Source: Phascolarctobacterium sp.
GTDB taxonomy: Bacteria; Bacillota; Negativicutes; Acidaminococcales; Acidaminococcaceae
Direction: 5' to 3'
Length of the DNA stretch: 59,323 nt
Assembly (NCBI GenBank): GCA_021203775.1
Contig: JAJQAO010000024.1
Span: 1 to 59,323 of the forward strand
The notes under the pieces were generated by a model that was not told where the DNA came from, searched no databases, and worked only from the letters and a program-made list of their open reading frames with translations. The position numbers and the translations under genes were made by a program. Below are positions 45,376-56,503 of this stretch, piece after piece; within the stretch, counting starts at the first letter, position 1, and every line of letters begins with the position of its first letter.

Positions 45376-45969
45376 ATGAAATTACTTTTACATGCCTGTT
45401 GTGGCCCGTGTTCCTGTTATCCGACAGAAAAACTTGCGGCTGACGGCAGGCAGTTTGATATTCTCTTTTTTAACCCCAATATACATCCATATAAAGAATT
45501 TAAGCGCAGGATGAACACGCTTATGGAGTTCTGCGAGAAAAAACGGCACCACCTTATCATAGATAAAAAATATGACCTTGAAGGATGGGTGCGCGGAATG
45601 CTGGAAGAACCGGGAATACGGTGTGCCTTCTGTTACAGGGAGCGTCTGCGCTATGCGGCCCATTTTGCCTCTGAGGGCGGATACGATGCATTTACCAGTA
45701 CGCTTCTCGTGAGCCCGTACCAGAAGCATGAGCTTATAATAAAATGTGCTGAAGCGGCATCAGAAGAGTTTGATATTCCTTTTTACTACGAGGATTTTCG
45801 TACGGGATATCAAAGGGGTGTAGGAATCAGTCTTGAAATGGGACTTTACCGGCAGTCGTATTGCGGCTGTATTTTCAGCGAGAGGGACCGCTATGCCGTT
45901 ACGGGCAAAAAGGAGGAAAAAGAAAGATTCATCCGCGTCAGCAAATTTATAACTATGGTGAAAAGTTAA
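45376..45969 (+). CDS. queH: Epoxyqueuosine reductase QueH
   Basis: QueH reduces epoxyqueuosine to queuosine in tRNA, the last step of the pathway, and replaces QueG in many anaerobes. The N-terminal HACCGPCSCYP and the internal CAFCYRERL supply the cysteines for the cluster, and YCGCIFSERDR near the C terminus completes the set; the length of 197 residues fits. GGAGAAGGAA lies in the end of ruvB. It is upstream of queA and tgt, separated from them by one gene. Confidence 0.92.
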   Translation: MKLLLHACCGPCSCYPTEKLAADGRQFDILFFNPNIHPYKEFKRRMNTLMEFCEKKRHHLIIDKKYDLEGWVRGMLEEPGIRCAFCYRERLRYAAHFASEGGYDAFTSTLLVSPYQKHELIIKCAEAASEEFDIPFYYEDFRTGYQRGVGISLEMGLYRQSYCGCIFSERDRYAVTGKKEEKERFIRVSKFITMVKS

Positions 45970-45978
45970 GGAGCTAGA

Positions 45979-47253
45979 ATGAAAAAGATCATCTGCATAT
46001 GTCTGCTGGTGGCCGTATTTGGTTCGGCAGGGACAGCATTAGCCGCTACCATACGCGTTGGGCTTGTCAGCGGTCAGGCTACCGCTGAAATCAGTTGTGA
46101 TGATGACTTCGTCCTAAGCGATGGTTCGGAAAATATGATAGTTCCTGCGGGAAAGTATTTTCTTAACGCACAGGATGGGGCACTCGCCATGGAAAATATC
46201 GTTTTCGGCAGACGGCTTTATATCAGTGCTTCGGAAGGAAAAAACGTTCCTCAGATAAATAAAAAATCCTACAGGGGAAGGTTTGTGGCAATTGCCGTCG
46301 GGAATATGCTGGTACTCAGTAACGTGGTTGATCTGGAACAATACATCTGCAGCGTACTGCCGGGTAAAACCACGCCCGTGTGGCCTGATGAGGCTATAAA
46401 GGCCCAGGCTGTCGCAGCAAGAAGCTATGCCTGGCATATGAGAAGCATCCATTCAGGCGATTATTACGATATTACGGCAAATGATAAAGAACTGCTTTAT
46501 CCGGGAATCGACGGGGAAAAAGATGCTATAAGCGGACTGGTAAAAGCTACTGCAGGACAGATTTTAAGAGACGGGAACGGAACACCAGCGCTGGCCGTGA
46601 CCACATCCAGCAGCGGGGGAAGAACTGAATCTGCCTGGGAAGCATGGAGGAAGGATATCAGTTATCTTCGCTCGGTTGAGGATTACGATCAGGACAGTCC
46701 TGACTACGAATGGGATTATAATGTTGCCCCTGTTATGCTTCAGAACATACTTGAACAGAATGGTTATGAAGTAGGGAAGCTTGAAAATATAAGGCTTTCG
46801 CCGATTGATGAAAAAGGCAGTGACCGTACTTCAACCGGCAGGGTAAAATATGTTATTTTCAGCGGTGACAAAGCAACATGCAGGGTAAGCGGGGATTTTC
46901 TTTTTGAAGCGCTTGCACTGAACAGTACTTTTTTTGATATAGATACTGGGACACCGGCACCTGAGTCCTTGAAAGTTCAGATAGAAAATTCTTATGGTAT
47001 GACGGTAGGCAGTAAGGACATAAATATTAAGGTTAATGATGATAAAAAGCCGGTCTGGAAAAATATTACCCGCAGCTACCACATGATAAGCGGCGGCAAG
47101 GAGGAAAAGGTTATTTTCAGGGGACACGGACGGGGATTTGGTGTAGGCCTCAGCATGTGGGGAGCAAGAGGGATGGTGAATGCCAATGAAAAAATATCCT
47201 GTGCACAGATTCTGCGCCATTATTACCCCGGGACCTATCTATCCGAAATTTGA
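45979..47253 (+). CDS. SpoIID/LytB-domain secreted protein
   Basis: A 424-residue exported protein with a signal peptide (about 1-23, cut near ALAA). The SpoIID domain (about 100-400) has [35 protein letters not shown] and SSGGRTE, plus [18 protein letters not shown] near the C terminus. SpoIID relatives are lytic transglycosylases that act on peptidoglycan; the LytB-type homologues occur in non-sporulating bacteria too. Its Shine-Dalgarno is AAGGAG. The stop at 47251-47253 precedes queA by 11 bases. No sporulation genes are near. Confidence 0.9.
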   Translation: MKKIICICLLVAVFGSAGTALAATIRVGLVSGQATAEISCDDDFVLSDGSENMIVPAGKYFLNAQDGALAMENIVFGRRLYISASEGKNVPQINKKSYRGRFVAIAVGNMLVLSNVVDLEQYICSVLPGKTTPVWPDEAIKAQAVAARSYAWHMRSIHSGDYYDITANDKELLYPGIDGEKDAISGLVKATAGQILRDGNGTPALAVTTSSSGGRTESAWEAWRKDISYLRSVEDYDQDSPDYEWDYNVAPVMLQNILEQNGYEVGKLENIRLSPIDEKGSDRTSTGRVKYVIFSGDKATCRVSGDFLFEALALNSTFFDIDTGTPAPESLKVQIENSYGMTVGSKDINIKVNDDKKPVWKNITRSYHMISGGKEEKVIFRGHGRGFGVGLSMWGARGMVNANEKISCAQILRHYYPGTYLSEI

Positions 47254-47264
47254 CAGAAAGAAAA

Positions 47265-49447
<2,183 letters not shown>

Positions 49448-49495
49448 CGGATAACATAGATATATTTCTTTTTATCGTTTTATGGAGGTGTCCAA

Positions 49496-49792
49496 ATGCC
49501 TGATGAACCAATGTCAATGTTGAATCTTCTCTGGCCATTCATACTTATGGCAGGTATTTTCTATTTTATGCTCTGGAAACCACAGAAAAAAGAACAGCAG
49601 AAAAGAAAAAATCTCTTAGATGCCCTGAAAAAAGGGGATAAGATTATTACCATTGGCGGAGTTTATGGTACGATTACAGCCCTTTCTGAGGAGAAGATGA
49701 CTTTGGAAATAGCTGAAGGAGTGGAGATAGACTTTTTGCGTAGCGCCGTTAGCGGATTCCAGGACCCGGAAAGAAACAAGGCAATCGGGTAA
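49496..49792 (+). CDS. yajC: Preprotein translocase subunit YajC
   Basis: YajC accompanies SecDF at the Sec translocon. The 98-residue protein has one membrane helix (about 8-25, LWPFILMAGIFYFMLWKPQ), a basic stretch, and the conserved GDKIITIGGVYGTITAL segment followed by VEIDFLRSAVSGF. GGAGGTG precedes the ATG. The gene order tgt-yajC-x-secD-secF is the usual one except for the inserted formyltetrahydrofolate cyclo-ligase. Confidence 0.95.
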   Translation: MPDEPMSMLNLLWPFILMAGIFYFMLWKPQKKEQQKRKNLLDALKKGDKIITIGGVYGTITALSEEKMTLEIAEGVEIDFLRSAVSGFQDPERNKAIG

Positions 49793-49795
49793 ATT

Positions 49796-50380
49796 ATGAA
49801 TAAGGCTGAGTTGCGGAAAACCCTGAAGAATGCCCGGACACATTTTACGGGTGTGGCAGAAGCCAGCCTCAAGACTGCCCAGAATATTTTAGCCTGTGAT
49901 GCTTACCGTAAGGCAAAGCATATCATGGGCTATTTGGCTTTTGGAAATGAATTGTCCGTGGATTACGTTCTTTCTCAGGCACTGTCTGAAGGGAAACAGG
50001 TCTTCGTGCCTCATATGATTTCAGAAAATGAGTTCGTGCCTGCACGGTTGGCGGAATTCGGCAGCTTTAAGTTTGATAGCTACGGTATCCGGTGTGTACC
50101 GTCGCCTGTAATAATTATTGATTCTAAAATAATTGATTTAGTACTGGTACCTGCACTGGCTTGTGATAAGAATGGGAACAGAATGGGAATGGGTGCAGGT
50201 TGCTATGACAGATTCCTGCCGCAGGTTAACGCCACTAAAATTGGCGTTGTCTGGGAAGCGCTGCTGCTAGAAGAACTGCCCAGGGACATATGGGATGTTC
50301 CTCTTGACTTTGTGGCGTGCGAAAACGGTATAATAAAAATTTCTCAGCAAACAGGGGGGAATAATTTTGAGATGGAATGA
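49796..50380 (+). CDS. 5-Formyltetrahydrofolate cyclo-ligase
   Basis: This enzyme turns 5-formyl-THF into 5,10-methenyl-THF with ATP, recycling a storage form of folate. In 194 residues it has the N-terminal KAELRKTLKNAR, MGYLAFGNELSVDYV and the signature LVPALACDKNGNRMGMGAGCYDRFL. It sits between yajC (3 bases upstream) and secD (overlap of 14 bases), so it appears fully embedded in the sec operon. The Shine-Dalgarno is weak. Confidence 0.95.
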   Translation: MNKAELRKTLKNARTHFTGVAEASLKTAQNILACDAYRKAKHIMGYLAFGNELSVDYVLSQALSEGKQVFVPHMISENEFVPARLAEFGSFKFDSYGIRCVPSPVIIIDSKIIDLVLVPALACDKNGNRMGMGAGCYDRFLPQVNATKIGVVWEALLLEELPRDIWDVPLDFVACENGIIKISQQTGGNNFEME

Positions 50381-51602
50381 AATCGGGAAATTTCTGATTG
50401 TTGCACTTGCGATCATCGGTGGTTTCTGTGTTTATATTTCGCCGCTCAGCCAGTCCATAAAACAGGGGCTCGACTTGCAGGGTGGAACGCATGTCGTTTT
50501 GCAGGCGGTGGATACTCCAGAGCTTAAAGTTGATGATGATGCCGTAAACCGTGCCGTCAAAATTATTGAGAGGCGCGTAAATGAACTAGGTCTGACGGAA
50601 CCTGTCATCCAAAGGCAGGGGAAGGACCGCATTATCGTTGAGCTTCCGGGAGTTAAGGATCCGGAAAAGGCAATTGCCATGCTGGGGCGTACGGCCATGC
50701 TCCATTTTGAAGATGATAAAGGCAATGTTGTTTTAACGGGCAGCGATTTAAAGGATGCCAAAGCCCAGATTAATAACAACAATCAGGCCGCGGTGGGTCT
50801 TGAGTTTAATGAGGCGGGCGGCAAGAAATTTGCTGATCTTACGGCACGCAATGTCGGCCGTAAGATTGCAATAGTACTTGACGATGAGGTGCTTACTGCC
50901 CCCGTGGTTCAGGAAACTATTACAGGCGGCCGTGCACAGATTACCGGTTCCCGCAATATTGAGGAAGCGGAACATCTTGCAATTCTTCTCCGCAGCGGCT
51001 CTTTGCCTGTAAAAATTGAGGTCATGGAGAACCGTACTGTCGGTCCGACTCTTGGTCAGGATTCCAAGGAAAAAAGCATAAAGGCATTCATGATTGGTAT
51101 TGCCGGTGTATTCATTTTTATGCTGATTTTCTATCGTTTTTCTGGCATCGTAGCGGATGTCGCGCTTCTGTTATATGTAATGCTGCTCCTTCTTGCTATG
51201 CGTTATCTTGATGCAACGCTTACCCTTCCGGGTATTGCGGGTATTATATTATCGATAGGTATGGCGGTCGATGCCAATGTACTTATTTTTGAGCGGTTCA
51301 AAGAAGAAATAAGAAACGGCAGAACTCTCAGGAGTGCAATGGATGCAGGATTTTCCAGGGCTATCATTACAATATTTGATTCTAACATTACAACCTTAAT
51401 GGCTGCTGCCGTGCTATTTTATCTGGGGACAGGCCCCGTCAAGGGATTTGCAGTAACTCTGGCTCTTGGCGTAATCTTAAGTATGTTTACCGCAGTAACC
51501 ATTACCAGGATGCTGCTGCGCTTCCTCATATTCAGCAACTTTACCAAAAATCCGGCCTTTTTCGGTATTGGCGTAGGTAAAGCGGAGGAGGTGTCTAAAT
51601 GA
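50367..51602 (+). CDS. secD: Protein translocase subunit SecD
   Basis: SecD uses the proton gradient to pull secreted proteins out of SecYEG. The 411-residue protein has an N-terminal membrane helix, the periplasmic P1 domain with QGLDLQGGTHVVLQ, and five C-terminal helices including MAVDANVLIFERFKEE. The only start with a good site is TTG 50367, after AGGGGGGAA; it overlaps the previous gene by 14 bases. It is the shorter Gram-positive-like length. secF follows with a 4-base ATGA overlap. Confidence 0.96.
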   Translation: MRWNEIGKFLIVALAIIGGFCVYISPLSQSIKQGLDLQGGTHVVLQAVDTPELKVDDDAVNRAVKIIERRVNELGLTEPVIQRQGKDRIIVELPGVKDPEKAIAMLGRTAMLHFEDDKGNVVLTGSDLKDAKAQINNNNQAAVGLEFNEAGGKKFADLTARNVGRKIAIVLDDEVLTAPVVQETITGGRAQITGSRNIEEAEHLAILLRSGSLPVKIEVMENRTVGPTLGQDSKEKSIKAFMIGIAGVFIFMLIFYRFSGIVADVALLLYVMLLLLAMRYLDATLTLPGIAGIILSIGMAVDANVLIFERFKEEIRNGRTLRSAMDAGFSRAIITIFDSNITTLMAAAVLFYLGTGPVKGFAVTLALGVILSMFTAVTITRMLLRFLIFSNFTKNPAFFGIGVGKAEEVSK

Positions 51603-52486
51603 AGTTTTCTATAGTGAGAAATTATAGGATTTTCTTTGGGATTTACATTATCTTCCTGCTCATAGGTATTGGTTCTATGTTATTCCGCGGGTTTAACCTC
51701 GGCATTGATTTTACCGGCGGCACCATAATGGATCTTAATTTTGCAAAACCAGTTTCCGTAGCCGAAGTACGCGATGTTTTAAAAGAACACGATTTAGGGA
51801 ACAGTATCATACAGCTTGAAGGCAATACGGAAAATGCGGAAAGTGCACAGGGGGTGCTAATCCGTACGGGTGTTATAACGGATGAAGTCCGCAGGGCTGC
51901 AATGGACGATATGCAGGCAAAACTTGGTACCTACGACATTCAGCGCGTAGAGCAGGTAGGTGCTACTATCGGCGGTGAACTTATCCAGCAGGCGGTTACC
52001 GCCATCGTGCTTTCTTGGTTTTTAATGGTTGCCTATATAACATTTCGCTTTGAGTTTCGTTTTGCAATAGCTGCCATCATAGCACTTATAATTGACGTTA
52101 TGATTACCTTAAGCTGTTTTTCACTGCTGCAACTTGAAATGGATTCTTCCTTTGTCGCTGCACTGCTTACGGTAGTTGGCTATTCTATAAATGGAACAAT
52201 AGTAGTATTTGACCGTATCCGCGAAAATCTTAAGATACACAGACGCAGTGAAAGTCTTGAAGATATGGTGGATAGCAGTATCAGACAGACTATGACCCGC
52301 AGTTGCTATACCGTCGGGACGTCACTTTTTGCCGTGGCATCCATTTTCTTCTTCGGCGGCGATACAATCCGCAACTTCTCCTTTGCCATGATGGTTGGTT
52401 TCGCTAGCGGCGCATATACGTCTATTTTCCTCGCAGGTCCGTTGTGGCTGCTCCTGCGCGGTAGAGGCAAGAGAAAGGCCGCGTAA
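51599..52486 (+). CDS. secF: Protein translocase subunit SecF
   Basis: Partner of SecD. The 295-residue protein has FNLGIDFTGGTIMDLNFA after the first helix, VGATIGGELIQQAV, then the helical core with GYSINGTIVVFDRIRENL and TRSCYTVGTSLFAVASIF. The ATG overlaps the secD stop (ATGA), and GGAGGTG is the Shine-Dalgarno. secD and secF are separate genes here, unlike the fused B. subtilis SecDF. Confidence 0.97.
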   Translation: MKFSIVRNYRIFFGIYIIFLLIGIGSMLFRGFNLGIDFTGGTIMDLNFAKPVSVAEVRDVLKEHDLGNSIIQLEGNTENAESAQGVLIRTGVITDEVRRAAMDDMQAKLGTYDIQRVEQVGATIGGELIQQAVTAIVLSWFLMVAYITFRFEFRFAIAAIIALIIDVMITLSCFSLLQLEMDSSFVAALLTVVGYSINGTIVVFDRIRENLKIHRRSESLEDMVDSSIRQTMTRSCYTVGTSLFAVASIFFFGGDTIRNFSFAMMVGFASGAYTSIFLAGPLWLLLRGRGKRKAA

Positions 52487-52495
52487 TGATACTTC

Positions 52496-52527
52496 AGGCA
52501 CCGCTCATATCACGCGGTGCCTTTTTT
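52496..52527 (+). terminator. Terminator after secF
   Basis: AGGCACCGC (52496-52504) and GCGGTGCCT (52514-52522) with a 9-base loop and a T-run. Confidence 0.95.
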
Positions 52528-52546
52528 GTTAATGAAGTGACTAGTA

Positions 52547-52575
52547 ATGACATCCATATAAATATCTGTTAAAAT
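52547..52575 (+). promoter_or_regulatory. Promoter of tctB-tctA
   Basis: ATGACA (52547-52552, five of six) and TAAAAT (52570-52575) with a 17-base spacer. The start near 52582 excludes the upstream in-frame ATG at 52574. Confidence 0.75.
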
Positions 52576-52606
52576 GTTATTGGAAAAGTTTTTTGGAGTT
52601 ATTGTG

Positions 52607-53077
52607 ATGAAAAGCATGGCATGTTGTAATTATTTTATAGGTGTCTTGGGTCTTGTTATAAGTGCACTTATCATGGATGCGTCCGCCGCTTTTTCCCTTG
52701 ATTTCACGGAAACAGGCCCAGGAGCAGGTTTCTGGCCGTTTGCCCTTGGCGTTGCACTTGGAACGGCGGCAGTTATTCTACTGATTTATACATTTTTCAA
52801 CAGGGGACGCCTGAAAGAAGAAAAAGTCCTCCTTTGTATGCCTGCCAACAGACGGGTATATCTTCTGCTGGGCATGATAGGAACTTACTGTTTTCTCATT
52901 GCGCTGCTTGGTTTTTATCCAGCGTCAGCGGTATTGATTCCCTGTGTAATGGCCTTGATGGATGAGGCGAGCCGGAAAACCGTTATCTTAACGACTTTTG
53001 GCGCGCTTATTTTTATTTATCTTGTCTTTGGTGTTGTGCTTCATACTCAGATGCCGCAGTCAATATTTTGGGAGTAA
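52607..53077 (+). CDS. tctB: Tripartite tricarboxylate transporter small subunit TctB
   Basis: The four-helix partner of TctA, about 156 residues. GPGAGFWPFALGVALGTAAVI is the typical TctB motif, and the other helices lie at about 1-20, 80-100, 105-120 and 125-150. The gene starts at ATG 52607 (GTG 52604 is also possible) with GGAG upstream. tctA begins 6 bases later. A binding protein TctC is not found on either side in this window. Confidence 0.88.
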   Translation: MKSMACCNYFIGVLGLVISALIMDASAAFSLDFTETGPGAGFWPFALGVALGTAAVILLIYTFFNRGRLKEEKVLLCMPANRRVYLLLGMIGTYCFLIALLGFYPASAVLIPCVMALMDEASRKTVILTTFGALIFIYLVFGVVLHTQMPQSIFWE

Positions 53078-53083
53078 TGGGAA

Positions 53084-54571
53084 ATGGCAGATATTTTAAG
53101 TGCGCTTGAAATGATATTGGTACCGCTTAATATACTAGGCCTATTCTTTGGTGTGGCAGTGGGTATAGCATTCGGATGTATGCCGGGACTCAGCGTCAAT
53201 ATGGGACTTGCGCTACTTTTTCCACTGGCATTCAGTTTCCATGGAATAGGCGGAATATTGATGTTGCTTGGGATTTACTGTGGTGCAATATACGGCGGTA
53301 GCATTTCTGCTATTTTGCTTAGGACACCCGGTACTCCGGCATCTGTCGCTACCACACTTGACGGATATCCCATGGCAGTTCAGATGAAGCAGCCGGGCAG
53401 GGCACTCGGACTTTCTACCATGGCCAGTGTCTTTGGCGGTATTTTCAGTACGATATGTTTAATTCTTCTTGCACCTCAATTGGCGAAACTGGCTCTCCAG
53501 TTTTCCAAACCCGAATATTTTGCGCTAGCAGTTTTCGGACTCAGTATAATTACCAGCGTCTCTTCAGGAAGCGTCATTAAGGGAGTTATGGGAGGACTTA
53601 TAGGCCTTTTTCTGGCCACGGTAGGGATAGATGCCATGAGCGGGACAATCCGTTTTACGGCGGATACCACTTATCTTTTGGGGGGTGTGTCTTTCATTCC
53701 TGTTCTCATAGGCGTATTTGCTTTTGCTCAGGTGCTTGCGAGCGTGGAGGATAGCTATCATGGCAAACGGGCAGAGCAGCATCTTCACATTGACAGGGCC
53801 ATTCCGTCTTTGGAAGATATAAAAAGGGTGATTGTTACATTGATACGGTCATCCTGCATAGGAACCTTTATAGGATGTATTCCTGGAACTGGAGGGGACA
53901 TTGCATCTTTTGTATCATATGATCAGGCAAAACATTGGTCCAAAAATGGTAAGAATTTCGGTAACGGCGAACCAGAGGGTATTGTTGCCTCGGAGGCGGG
54001 AAATAATTCCGTGTCGGGTGGAGCCTTCATACCGGTTTTGACATTAGGAATTCCCGGAGATGGCGCAACGGCAATTATGATGGGAGCGCTTATGGTGCAG
54101 GGACTGCAGCCAGGGCCGCTTCTTTTCGTGGAAAAGGCGCCAGATGTCTATGCAATTTTTATAGGTCTGTTTCTTGCAAATATCATCATGGGGATACTGG
54201 GATTTTCCTTGATAAGGCTTTTTGTTAAGGTAGTCAATGTACCGATACAGATATTGCTGCCAATTATCATTCTCATGACATTTGTAGGAACATATTCATA
54301 TAATAATTCTTTTAACGATGTTTATGTAATGGTTTTTGCTGGGATAGTAGGATATTTTTTGAATAAACTTGGATTTTCCATGTCGGCGGTTATCATCGGT
54401 ATTATTTTAGGAGGTATGGCAGAGCAGAATTTCGTTGGCTCACTTATTATGAGTGACGGCAGCTTTGATATTTTCCTAACCAGGCCCATATGCTTATTGT
54501 TTCTTGCTGCTGCAGCTATATCGCTTTTATCACCGTTATTTGGTAAAATCTTTAAAAAGGGGAAGGGCTAG
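53084..54571 (+). CDS. tctA: Tripartite tricarboxylate transporter large subunit TctA
   Basis: The 495-residue channel subunit of a TTT-type importer, with about 11-12 helices. GIAFGCMPGLSVNMGLALL, YGGSISAILLRTPGTPASVATTLDGYP and GIPGDGATAIMMGALMVQGLQPGP are the family's conserved substrate-site segments, repeated in the two halves. Substrates in the family include citrate and tartrate. With TctB upstream and tartrate dehydratase downstream, tartrate or a related dicarboxylate is a plausible substrate. No terminator is seen before the tRNA promoter. Confidence 0.93.
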   Translation: MADILSALEMILVPLNILGLFFGVAVGIAFGCMPGLSVNMGLALLFPLAFSFHGIGGILMLLGIYCGAIYGGSISAILLRTPGTPASVATTLDGYPMAVQMKQPGRALGLSTMASVFGGIFSTICLILLAPQLAKLALQFSKPEYFALAVFGLSIITSVSSGSVIKGVMGGLIGLFLATVGIDAMSGTIRFTADTTYLLGGVSFIPVLIGVFAFAQVLASVEDSYHGKRAEQHLHIDRAIPSLEDIKRVIVTLIRSSCIGTFIGCIPGTGGDIASFVSYDQAKHWSKNGKNFGNGEPEGIVASEAGNNSVSGGAFIPVLTLGIPGDGATAIMMGALMVQGLQPGPLLFVEKAPDVYAIFIGLFLANIIMGILGFSLIRLFVKVVNVPIQILLPIIILMTFVGTYSYNNSFNDVYVMVFAGIVGYFLNKLGFSMSAVIIGIILGGMAEQNFVGSLIMSDGSFDIFLTRPICLLFLAAAAISLLSPLFGKIFKKGKG

Positions 54572-54586
54572 CCTTGTTTATGTAAG

Positions 54587-54615
54587 TTGACATGTATATA
54601 ATAAAAAAGTATAAT
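54587..54615 (+). promoter_or_regulatory. Consensus promoter of tRNA-Leu
   Basis: TTGACA (54587-54592) and TATAAT (54610-54615), exact hexamers with a 17-base spacer, 38 bases before the tRNA. Confidence 0.93.
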
Positions 54616-54652
54616 AAATAACAATCCAAGCATAAAGCCTGGAGATAAAAAC

Positions 54653-54739
54653 GCCGAAGTGGCGGAATTGGCAGACGCACTTGACTCAAAATCAAGCGTA
54701 GTTTCCTACGTGCCGGTTCGAGTCCGGCCTTCGGCACCA
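54653..54739 (+). tRNA. tRNA-Leu (CAA)
   Basis: Class II tRNA with a long variable arm: acceptor GCCGAAG/CTTCGGC, anticodon stem-loop CTTGACTCAAAATCAAG (anticodon CAA), T-loop GTTCGAGTC and an encoded CCA. It has its own promoter and terminator. Confidence 0.97.
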
Positions 54740-54751
54740 AAAGAAAAACAG

Positions 54752-54777
54752 GCTTTCGGGTTTCCCGGAAGCTTTTT
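54752..54777 (+). terminator. Terminator of tRNA-Leu
   Basis: GCTTTCGGG and CCCGGAAGC (one T-G wobble) around a TTT loop, followed by five T. Confidence 0.88.
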
Positions 54778-54937
54778 GTATTTTACGGGTGCAAGGATTT
54801 TAGTTGCAATAGACTGACAAATTATGTAATAATTTTACTAATGACTGTTTTGTGATTAAAAGTACATTGAAGACCAGCTGGCACAGGTTTTCAATGGCCG
54901 TAGCCCATATAATAATAAGCGGAAGGGAGATTCATAT

Positions 54938-55843
54938 ATGAGTAATCAGCAGGCCGTGGAAAAAATGACGGATATCATAGCTCGTTTTCTTGATTATAGT
55001 GGTAAAGTCCTGCCCGATGACGTCACTAAGAAATTGGAGGAACTCCGCGATGCAGAAACAGGAGAGCTGGCAAAGTCGATTTATGAAACAATGTTCAAAA
55101 ATCAGGAACTTGCAAAAGAGCTTAATCGTCCTTCCTGTCAGGATACGGGGGCTATACAGTTTTTCGTAAAATGCGGGACTAAATTCCCGCTTATAGGAGA
55201 GCTGGAAACGCTGCTTAAGGAGGCGGTTATCCGGGCTACAAAAAGGGCCCCGCTGCGTCACAATAGCGTTGAAACATTTGACGAGTACAATACGGGGCTT
55301 AATGTAGGAAAAGATATACCCAGTGTTTTCTGGGAGATTGTGCCTGACTGTGATACCTGTGAAATCGATACCTACATGGCAGGAGGAGGCTGTACGCTTC
55401 CGGGAAGGGCCATGGTACTTATGCCTGGTGCCGGGTATGAGGGCGTTGTCAATTTTGTTCTTGACATTATGACAAGTTACGGACCTAACGCCTGCCCGCC
55501 ATTGCTTGTAGGTGTGGGCGTCGGAACTTCTATAGAAGTGGCGTCCCTTCAGTCAAAAAAGGCACTTATGAGGCCGCTGGGGGAACATAATCCGAATGAG
55601 AGGGCAGCAAAACTCGAAAGACTTCTTGAGGACGGCATTAACAAAATCGGGCTCGGACCTCAGGGCATGATAGGTAATTCCTCCGTAATGGGAGTTCATG
55701 TGGAAAATTCCGCCAGACACCCTTCCGTTATTGGTGTAGCTGTAAATGTAGGATGCTGGTCACACAGAAAGGGACATATAATATTCGACAAGGATCTCAA
55801 CTACACAATTACATCCCATAAGGGGGTTGAATTATATGGCTAA
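54938..55843 (+). CDS. ttdA: L(+)-tartrate dehydratase alpha subunit
   Basis: The iron-sulfur subunit of the enzyme that converts L(+)-tartrate to oxaloacetate. The 301-residue protein follows E. coli TtdA closely along its length: [83 protein letters not shown]. Three Cys at family positions can bind the 4Fe-4S cluster. A class I fumarase alpha subunit is the alternative, but the [12 protein letters not shown] and GCWSHRKG regions favour TtdA. GGAAGGGAG precedes the ATG. Confidence 0.88.
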   Translation: MSNQQAVEKMTDIIARFLDYSGKVLPDDVTKKLEELRDAETGELAKSIYETMFKNQELAKELNRPSCQDTGAIQFFVKCGTKFPLIGELETLLKEAVIRATKRAPLRHNSVETFDEYNTGLNVGKDIPSVFWEIVPDCDTCEIDTYMAGGGCTLPGRAMVLMPGAGYEGVVNFVLDIMTSYGPNACPPLLVGVGVGTSIEVASLQSKKALMRPLGEHNPNERAAKLERLLEDGINKIGLGPQGMIGNSSVMGVHVENSARHPSVIGVAVNVGCWSHRKGHIIFDKDLNYTITSHKGVELYG

Positions 55844-56447
55844 AAAAATTTTAACAACACCAATTAAGGCAGAAGATTTAGAAGATATCCGTATAGGGGA
55901 TGTAATTTATCTTACGGGGCATATTACAACTTGCCGTGATGTTGCCCACAGAAGGCTCATTGAAGGCGGGAGGGAACTGCCCGTTGATGTCAACGGCGGC
56001 GCTATTTTACATGCAGGACCGATTATCCGTCCGCTGGGGAACGATAAGTATGAAATGGTATCTGTAGGGCCTACCACCAGTATGCGTATGGAAAAATTCG
56101 AAAAGGAATTCATAAAACATACCGGTGTTAAACTCATCGTCGGTAAAGGCGGAATGGGTAAGGAAACTATGGAAGGCTGCAAAATATATAAAGCTCTCCA
56201 TTGCGTATTCCCGGCAGGATGCGCGGTAATTGCAGCTAAATGTGTTGAGGAAATTGAAAGCGCAAACTGGAAAGATCTGGGAATGCCTGAAACCCTCTGG
56301 ACATGCCGTGTGCATGAGTTAGGGCCTTTGATTGTTTCCATAGATGCCAATGGTAACAATCTTTTTGAGAAGAATAAGGTTATTTTCAATGAGAGAAAAG
56401 AAAAAGTTTCGGAAGAAATTTGTAAGGAAGTAAGATTTATTAAGTAA
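55836..56447 (+). CDS. ttdB: L(+)-tartrate dehydratase beta subunit
   Basis: The 203-residue partner of Ttd[60 protein letters not shown] and [12 protein letters not shown] match E. coli TtdB almost residue for residue. The ATG lies inside the end of ttdA (8-base overlap) after GGGGGTT, indicating coupled translation. Together with ttdA it makes the alpha2-beta2 enzyme; oxaloacetate would enter central metabolism. Confidence 0.9.
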   Translation: MAKKILTTPIKAEDLEDIRIGDVIYLTGHITTCRDVAHRRLIEGGRELPVDVNGGAILHAGPIIRPLGNDKYEMVSVGPTTSMRMEKFEKEFIKHTGVKLIVGKGGMGKETMEGCKIYKALHCVFPAGCAVIAAKCVEEIESANWKDLGMPETLWTCRVHELGPLIVSIDANGNNLFEKNKVIFNERKEKVSEEICKEVRFIK

Positions 56448-56461
56448 TTGAGGCAAAATAA

Positions 56462-56489
56462 AACGTGATACAGATATCTGTATCACGTT
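56462..56489. terminator. Perfect 28-base palindrome after ttdB
   Basis: The arms (56462-56475 and 56476-56489) are perfectly complementary. On the minus strand it is followed by TTTTATTTT, so it works best as a terminator for the EF-hand gene that ends at 56504; on the plus strand there is no T-run. Confidence 0.75.
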
Positions 56490-56503
56490 GAGCCATTTTG
56501 TAT

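Noticed and set aside
54938-56447. Class I fumarase alpha/beta subunits
   Set aside because: Both proteins follow E. coli TtdA and TtdB closely along their length, including the first ten residues of TtdB. A fumarase role cannot be excluded, but the tartrate dehydratase call fits better.
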